A DNA stretch of 64,000 bases from Nymphaea colorata. Lineage: Eukaryota; Streptophyta; Magnoliopsida; Nymphaeales; Nymphaeaceae. Made by a program: the position numbers and the translations under genes. Positions 58,891 through 64,000 of the stretch are shown here, in pieces (position 1 is the first letter of the stretch; every line of letters begins with the position of its first letter). The stretch is from contig NC_045138.2 in assembly GCF_008831285.2 (NCBI RefSeq), forward strand, positions 34,466,769-34,530,768, given 5' to 3'. A model generated the notes under the pieces. It did not search any database, was not told the DNA's origin, and saw nothing but the letters and a program-made list of their open reading frames with translations.

Positions 58891-61800
58891 TTGTGTTCTT
58901 GCTTCCGTTGTCATTTTTAAATCGGCATCCGAATGCAGGAAGGACCTCCTTCCAGTTATCATGTTTGTAGATGTTAAGTAACCTACGGTGTTCTTTTCAT
59001 CGAGATAAGTGTGGAGCATCTGAGAGCGCAAGGGCCTTGTTCTCAGGGATGATGGTGTCAAAAGCAAGTCCCCATTGTCAAACCTAGTTCTAGGAAAGTC
59101 ATATGCAGATGATCATAAGCAGAGTTGTCATATGCAGATGATCATAAGCAGAGTTAAAATTTCGGGTTCAAAAGGGAGCCTCCTCTGACTGTTTAGTACT
59201 TGTTAATGACAGATTTTGCTGCGTAGGTTCGAGTATACTGCTATGTAAACCATCATGTAAAAAGCGATAACAATTTAAATGTATACTGGGATCGATACCC
59301 ATAACGTAAGGCGAGAGAGAGTGAGTTGAGAGAGAGAGAAAGATGGCCGGAATAACGATTCCGGCAGTGCATGTGATATCTATGATGGCCACCCATGCTC
59401 AAACAGGTAACAGATTTGGCTGTACAACCATGAAAACAAAGCAGGTGAGGGCTCTCTATCTCGAAAGAACTAGGCAAGGGGAAAGAAAACATAAATTAAA
59501 CACATAAGGAGAATGTCAAGCTTCTCGACTTCCTTTAGAGTGCGAACATCCATCACTCCTCGATAAAACAAAAATACACATTAAGAAAGGTTGCTACCAT
59601 CCCCAATTTAGGGAATCCATTTTGGTATGCGAGAGGACGCATAAAGTTCACCCTTGTATATATCAACCCCTCTCTCGTGCAAACTTCATTTCCTGTCCGT
59701 TTTGCTCCTTTTCTTGTCCTGGGCTTGATTTCTGTGTGTTTGATAAACTTTCGTGCTTTTCTGTTCGATTCTATTTAACCTTTTATAAGAGTGAAAAGAA
59801 AAATCCGTGCGTGATAAAAGTTTGCGTTTTTTCCTTCAGCCGAACCTGCTGGACGGACAAGTTGACATCAGTCATTCAACAGAGGGTGAGATGGCCTCCG
59901 TTAAGATGAGGGAAGATGACTTCGAGAGTAAATCTGGAAGCGAAAATCTTGAGGGTGCTTCCGGCGAGGATAACGATCATGAACGGCGGCCTAAGAAGAA
60001 GAGATACCATCGACACACTCAGCACCAGATTCAAGAAATGGAAGCGTACGACACATCGCTAAGTGTTCACTAATTTAACATGCCCTCTTCATTGCAAGTC
60101 AACCCTTTACATGCTGCATCTTATTAAATTTGCTCGTCTATATTTTTTTTCTGTTAGCTAGATTAACAATAAAACCATTGTTTTCCTTTTTATTGTTTTT
60201 CCTTTCATGGAGGAGTTAGCCTTTCTGAAATGTAGACTTCAAAATTACGTAGACAATGGAGGCAAAAAAATCACTGTACCGTTTGATGCAAAATTTTCGG
60301 TATCTGCAGGTTTTTCAAAGAGTGCCCACATCCAGATGATAAACAAAGGAAGGAGTTAAGCCGGGAGTTGGGGCTGGAGCCCCTTCAAGTAAAATTTTGG
60401 TTCCAAAACAAGCGCACTCAAATGAAGGTAAAATATGCAAAAAATTGGAAAGTATTCAAAATTCTTGTGGACGATAGAGACATAGAAGGCCATTAGTATC
60501 CTGTGAAAGCAGCAAGCTATTTGTTAATCTTTTCCCTTTCCGATCGGATCGTTTTCCCTTTTCTCTCCAGACACAACATGAGCGCCATGAGAATGCACAA
60601 CTCAGAGCGGAAAATGAGAAGCTTCAAGCTGAGAACATGAGGTATAAGGAGGCCCTGGGAAATGCTTCCTGCCCGAGCTGTGGTGGTGCTACTGCTTTGG
60701 GTGAAATGTCATTTGACGAACAGCACTTAAGGATAGAAAACACTCGTCTCAGAGAGGAGGTACTGCCATACGACAACTTATTGACAGTGATCACAATTCA
60801 CAACTTAGCATACTACTTATCTTCTTTGTAATGCCCGAAGCATGACATATTATATATTCCAACTCAATGAGCAAAATTGGTGTCTTGAATATTATAAATT
60901 TAGTAATTGTCGGAGTGAAAAAAGTCTTTCCATTACTATCACTTGATTCTTAGAATGCAAAACCATGCATTTGAGAGAGGATTTCTTCGTCCTCTTTGTT
61001 TTGTTTTGTTTTGTTTTTTTTTCCTTTCTGTTTTCACGAGAAAAGAAGACTGTAGATAAGATATTATGTCAAAATTATGATTTTAAGCACCAAACCAAGA
61101 TGGCACGGTTACTTGCAGATCGACAGGATCTCTGGCATTGCTGCCAAGTATGTTGGGAAGCCAATGGTTTCGTACTCACCATTGTTGCCGCCTATCTCAC
61201 GCTCTTCTATAGACCTTGGGGTCGGGAACTTTGGGCCAAGCATGGGAGGGGAGATGTTTGGAGGTGGGGAGCTGTTGAACAAGCCAGTGGCAGCGCAGTT
61301 GGAGATAGAGAAGCCTATGGTCATAGAACTTGCCGTTGCTGCAATGGAGGAACTCATCAGAATGGCACAATTAGGCCAACCCCTGTGGACTCCAGGCGGC
61401 GTCGATGATTCTGCTGAAGTACTATGCGAGGAGGAATACCTTCGGACGTTTCCACGAGGGATTGGGCCTAAGCCCTTGGGCATGAAATCTGAGGCATCTC
61501 GAGAGACGGCGGTTGTGATAATGAATCCAAGCAACTTGGTGGAGATCCTTATGGATGTGGTGAGAACATTAGCCTCAATCTGTTAGGCCGTCGCATGAAC
61601 TGCACGGCATATTTTTCTAATGCATGGTTTGTTCAGTACTTAGTCTTGCAGACGAAAGAAGCGGACGGTGAGATGCATATAGCATGTGTTTGGATACTTA
61701 CAGGACATGTTAATACTGGTTTACGATTTTAAGCTGATATGCATGGGCTTGGACAGCAACTCTATATAGCTCCGTCTTAGTTTCCAACTACAGAAAATGG

Positions 61801-61950
61801 CAATTAATCACACGCCCTTTCTTATTCTCAGAATCAATGGTCAAGTATGTTTTTCCACATCATTTCAAAGGCATTAACCTTGGAGATTCTATCAACTGGA
61901 GTAGCAGGAAACTGGAATGGCGCATTACAAGTGGTCTCTCTCTTTCTCTC

Positions 61951-61987
<37 letters not shown>

Positions 61988-64000
61988 TTTCAAGCGCTTG
62001 ACTGCTGAACGTTTAGAAGAAAATGTATGTAGCTTTTACTTGGACTTCACAGTGCGAGTTATAATTTTCCTCTTGCAGATGTCGGCGGAGTTTCAAATGC
62101 CCTCTCCACTAGTACCTACGAGGGAAAGCTACTTTGTTAGATACTGCAAGCACCATCCGGATGGAAGCTGGGCGGTTGTTGACGTCTCCCTTGACAGTAT
62201 ACGACCAAATGCACAGCCAGTATTAAGGTGCAGAAGAAGACCATCAGGATGCCTGATCCAACAAATGCCTAATGGTTACTCAAAGGTTAGAATGATGATT
62301 TTTTTTTCTTTTCTGCAAATTGATTTCGGTAACAAGATAACAGCCTGCTGTTGGCATGGGACTTGCCTTTGTTGCGTGAAAATGAAGTGATTCATCGTCT
62401 TTCCTCTTTGATCCTAAGCAGTCATGGTGCGGATTTGTTGACATTAACTTGCATGCGCTTGATCATGATGAACATGCGCTCCGTGATTCATAAACGAACA
62501 TGCTCCCATGGGAATAAAGACACCATGCATGCATTTATGTACGTGCAACATCATGCCAAAATACGCCTGTTCAAATCTCATAATTGACATGCATCTGTGT
62601 TGCAGGATATGTGCGTTACGTCCATTAATACGGGCACTTGCATTTTTATCCACGTCTGTAGATTGGATGTCGGTACAAGCTTGTTTTTATCCACGTTGAG
62701 CTATGGACGTCGTTAATGTTTAGGGGAAAAAATTTCATTGACGTGAGAATGGACACGCGTCGATAAATCTTGTTTTTTTGTCGACGTCTTATGAACGTCC
62801 AGTACAAGTTCTTTTGTCTATGTTTAGAATATAGACGTCCGTAAAAGTCAAACGTCAAGAACATCCTAACGCCAATCACCAGTCAATACTCTTTTGGCCT
62901 AGAAGAACGTTGGTAAAAATTGCCTTTCACCGACGTATCTTTTCCCCTATTTTTTTCTTTTTCTTTTTTTGTAGTGTCCCATCTTTGTTGTTTATTCTGG
63001 CCCATAGATATCACCTCCTACTGCCCTTAATTACACTCTTCTCCGAGGGATCATCGGTGATGCCAACTCCATTATGCACAAGTCGAAGTGGAGCCTGTGC
63101 GGAGTTGAAATACAAGCTTCAGGGAAATCAAATTCTCGTGGAAAACGAAAGAATGGAAATGGCGACCATATCAGCCGTTTCATTGCTTATCCGCCTTTGT
63201 ATTATTCCTTTGGTCTGAGGAGATGGTCGTGCAATGCTCCTCCAGGGAGCTGCTGCTACCTTCTGAGTCTTCTTGTCAAGATAACTCCTCTCACTTCCCC
63301 CTGCATTAAATTAACTTCACTATGCAGAAGAACCATAGCAAAATGGCTGATTATGCAGAACTATGCGAGGGGTGGAGCCGGCCCCTCACAACGCAAATTA
63401 AAGTTGTGTTCAGAATCCATAGAATCCAGCATTGCACCCATGTGCACGTAGACACATACTGAGGATTATGCAATATAAGTCCAAATTGATTTGAAATCAT
63501 TTTTACCTTGGAGAATGGACTCATCAAATTGCAGTGCAGGTTATGTGGGTGGAGCACGTTGAGGTAGACGACCGAGCAGTTCATAGCATATATAAGTCGC
63601 TTGTCAATTCTGGAATGGCCTTTGGTGCAAAGCGATGGGTATCCACTCTTGATAGGCAATGTGAACGGCTAGCGAGCGCCATGGCTAGTAACATCCCTCC
63701 AAGAGATGTTGGTGGTACGCAACGAAACAGAAAGCTGTTAAGTTACTAAGATTCAAACTTCTGGTTCCATGTAATCTTTCAAAAGCGTGGATACCCTCCA
63801 GAAAATCATCAACAAGTAGACGCCCTTCTGCAATTTCTGATATATTGGGCTTTTATGGTTTTTCTTCTTTCTTTTTTTGCCAGTTATAACGAGTCCAGAG
63901 GGGAGGAGAAGCATGCTGAAGTTGGCAGAGAGAATGGTTATAAGTTTTTGCGCTGGTGTGGGTGCAACTACAACGCATACATGGACTACTCTGTCTGGAA
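58731..64000 (+). CDS. PDF2: Class IV HD-ZIP transcription factor, PDF2/ATML1-like, 5' part
   Basis: PDF2/ATML1 proteins set epidermal (L1-layer) identity. Exons read are 58731-58850, 59840-60045, 60310-60427, 60571-60759, 61119-61559, 61832-61933, 62079-62285, 63540-63714 and 63884 to the window end; all join in frame, and the gene continues beyond 64000. The homeodomain spans about residues 93-150 ([18 protein letters not shown], recognition helix [10 protein letters not shown]). The zipper-loop-zipper region follows with the CPSCGG pair of cysteines, then the START domain from about residue 276 ([60 protein letters not shown]). Exon 1 is the least certain: it is phase-compatible and has a good GTAAGT donor, but its 40 residues do not resemble the usual family start. 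Translation could instead begin at 59891. Exon 6 reads [13 protein letters not shown] where relatives have MFSGIVSRALTLE. Confidence 0.92.
58859..58888. repeat. (GA)n microsatellite at the start of HD-ZIP intron 1
   Basis: Fifteen GA units beginning eight bases after the exon 1 donor. Confidence 0.95.
59097..59154. repeat. 29-bp tandem duplication in HD-ZIP intron 1
   Basis: The unit starting GTCATATGCAGATGATCATA occurs twice, perfectly, in direct tandem. Confidence 0.85.
59276..59283 (+). promoter_or_regulatory. Second L1-box match, in HD-ZIP intron 1
   Basis: TAAATGTA matches the L1 box TAAATGYA. It lies in the first intron, where plant HD-ZIP IV genes often carry regulatory sequence; its function is inferred. 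Confidence 0.4.
61934..61987. repeat. CT/TA/TG compound microsatellite at a 5' splice site
   Basis: Intron 6 of the HD-ZIP gene starts GTCTCTCTCTTTCTCTC directly after the exon, then runs into TA and TG repeats. The whole intron is only 145 bp. Confidence 0.9.
62610..62976. mobile_element. CACTA-type transposon end in HD-ZIP intron 7
   Basis: At 62972-62976 the sequence ends TAGTG after a T-rich run, so the complement begins CACTACAAAAAAAG, the usual start of plant CACTA (En/Spm) elements. The adjoining 350 bp hold about a dozen ACGTC/GACGT words in both orientations (for example GACGTCGTT, GTCGACGTC, GACGTCCGT), as in the subterminal repeats of these elements. No matching opposite end was found within the intron, so this is a truncated or one-ended relic without transposase. 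Confidence 0.6.

Noticed and set aside
1-64000. CRISPR arrays, operons or prokaryotic features
   Set aside because: None seen; spliced genes, SINE and plant transposons show a plant nuclear genome. The only regular repeats are microsatellites and two-copy duplications.

Overview
The window is nuclear DNA of a flowering plant. Every convincing gene is split by introns, introns carry plant-type repeats, and the products include plant-specific ones: a chloroplast-type RNA pseudouridine synthase, plastid tryptophan synthase beta, a PCFS4-type polyadenylation factor and a class IV HD-ZIP homeodomain protein. I could not fix the lineage more closely from sequence alone.

Layout. Seven host genes are supported. 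(1) 297-1300 (+): the 3' part of a centrin, entering from outside the window. (2) 4622-9330 (+): RNA pseudouridine synthase 6-like, nine exons. (3) 10313-16781 (-): a type II membrane protein with a fucosyltransferase-like motif, eight exons. (4) 21005-24487 (-): a small conserved 88-residue protein, three exons. (5) 25563-27323 (+): a TMEM97/sigma-2-receptor-like EXPERA protein, two exons, head to head with gene 4. (6) 29700-35642 (+): tryptophan synthase beta, five exons. (7) 38287-50428 (+): a PCF11/PCFS4-like cleavage and polyadenylation factor, eight exons. An eighth gene at the right edge, 58731-64000 (+), is a PDF2/ATML1-like HD-ZIP IV transcription factor that runs out of the window inside its START domain. 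Exon chains were built by eye from splice signals, reading frame and family conservation. Each closes in frame.

Repeats. Two non-autonomous hAT elements with 8-bp target duplications lie in opposite orientation in introns 2 and 4 of the tryptophan synthase gene, on either side of exons 3 and 4. A CACTA-type end sits in an HD-ZIP intron, a MITE-like inverted repeat in an intron of gene 3, a tRNA-derived SINE downstream of PCFS4, and a U6 snRNA-like copy inside a centrin intron. LTR-retroelement fossils (Ty1/copia, Ty3/gypsy-like and one recognised by its primer-binding site) are old and broken. CT/GA microsatellites are common in leaders and introns and in two cases form the 5' splice site itself.

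The genes do not form a pathway; this is an ordinary euchromatic stretch with unrelated housekeeping and developmental genes. I found no new multi-gene system. The observations most worth following are the inverted hAT pair as a possible driver of exon 3-4 circularisation in the TSB transcript, the GC-AG intron and U6 relic in centrin, the all-phase-0 structure of PCFS4, the plant orphan with a fucosyltransferase-like motif, and the L1-box matches next to the HD-ZIP IV gene.
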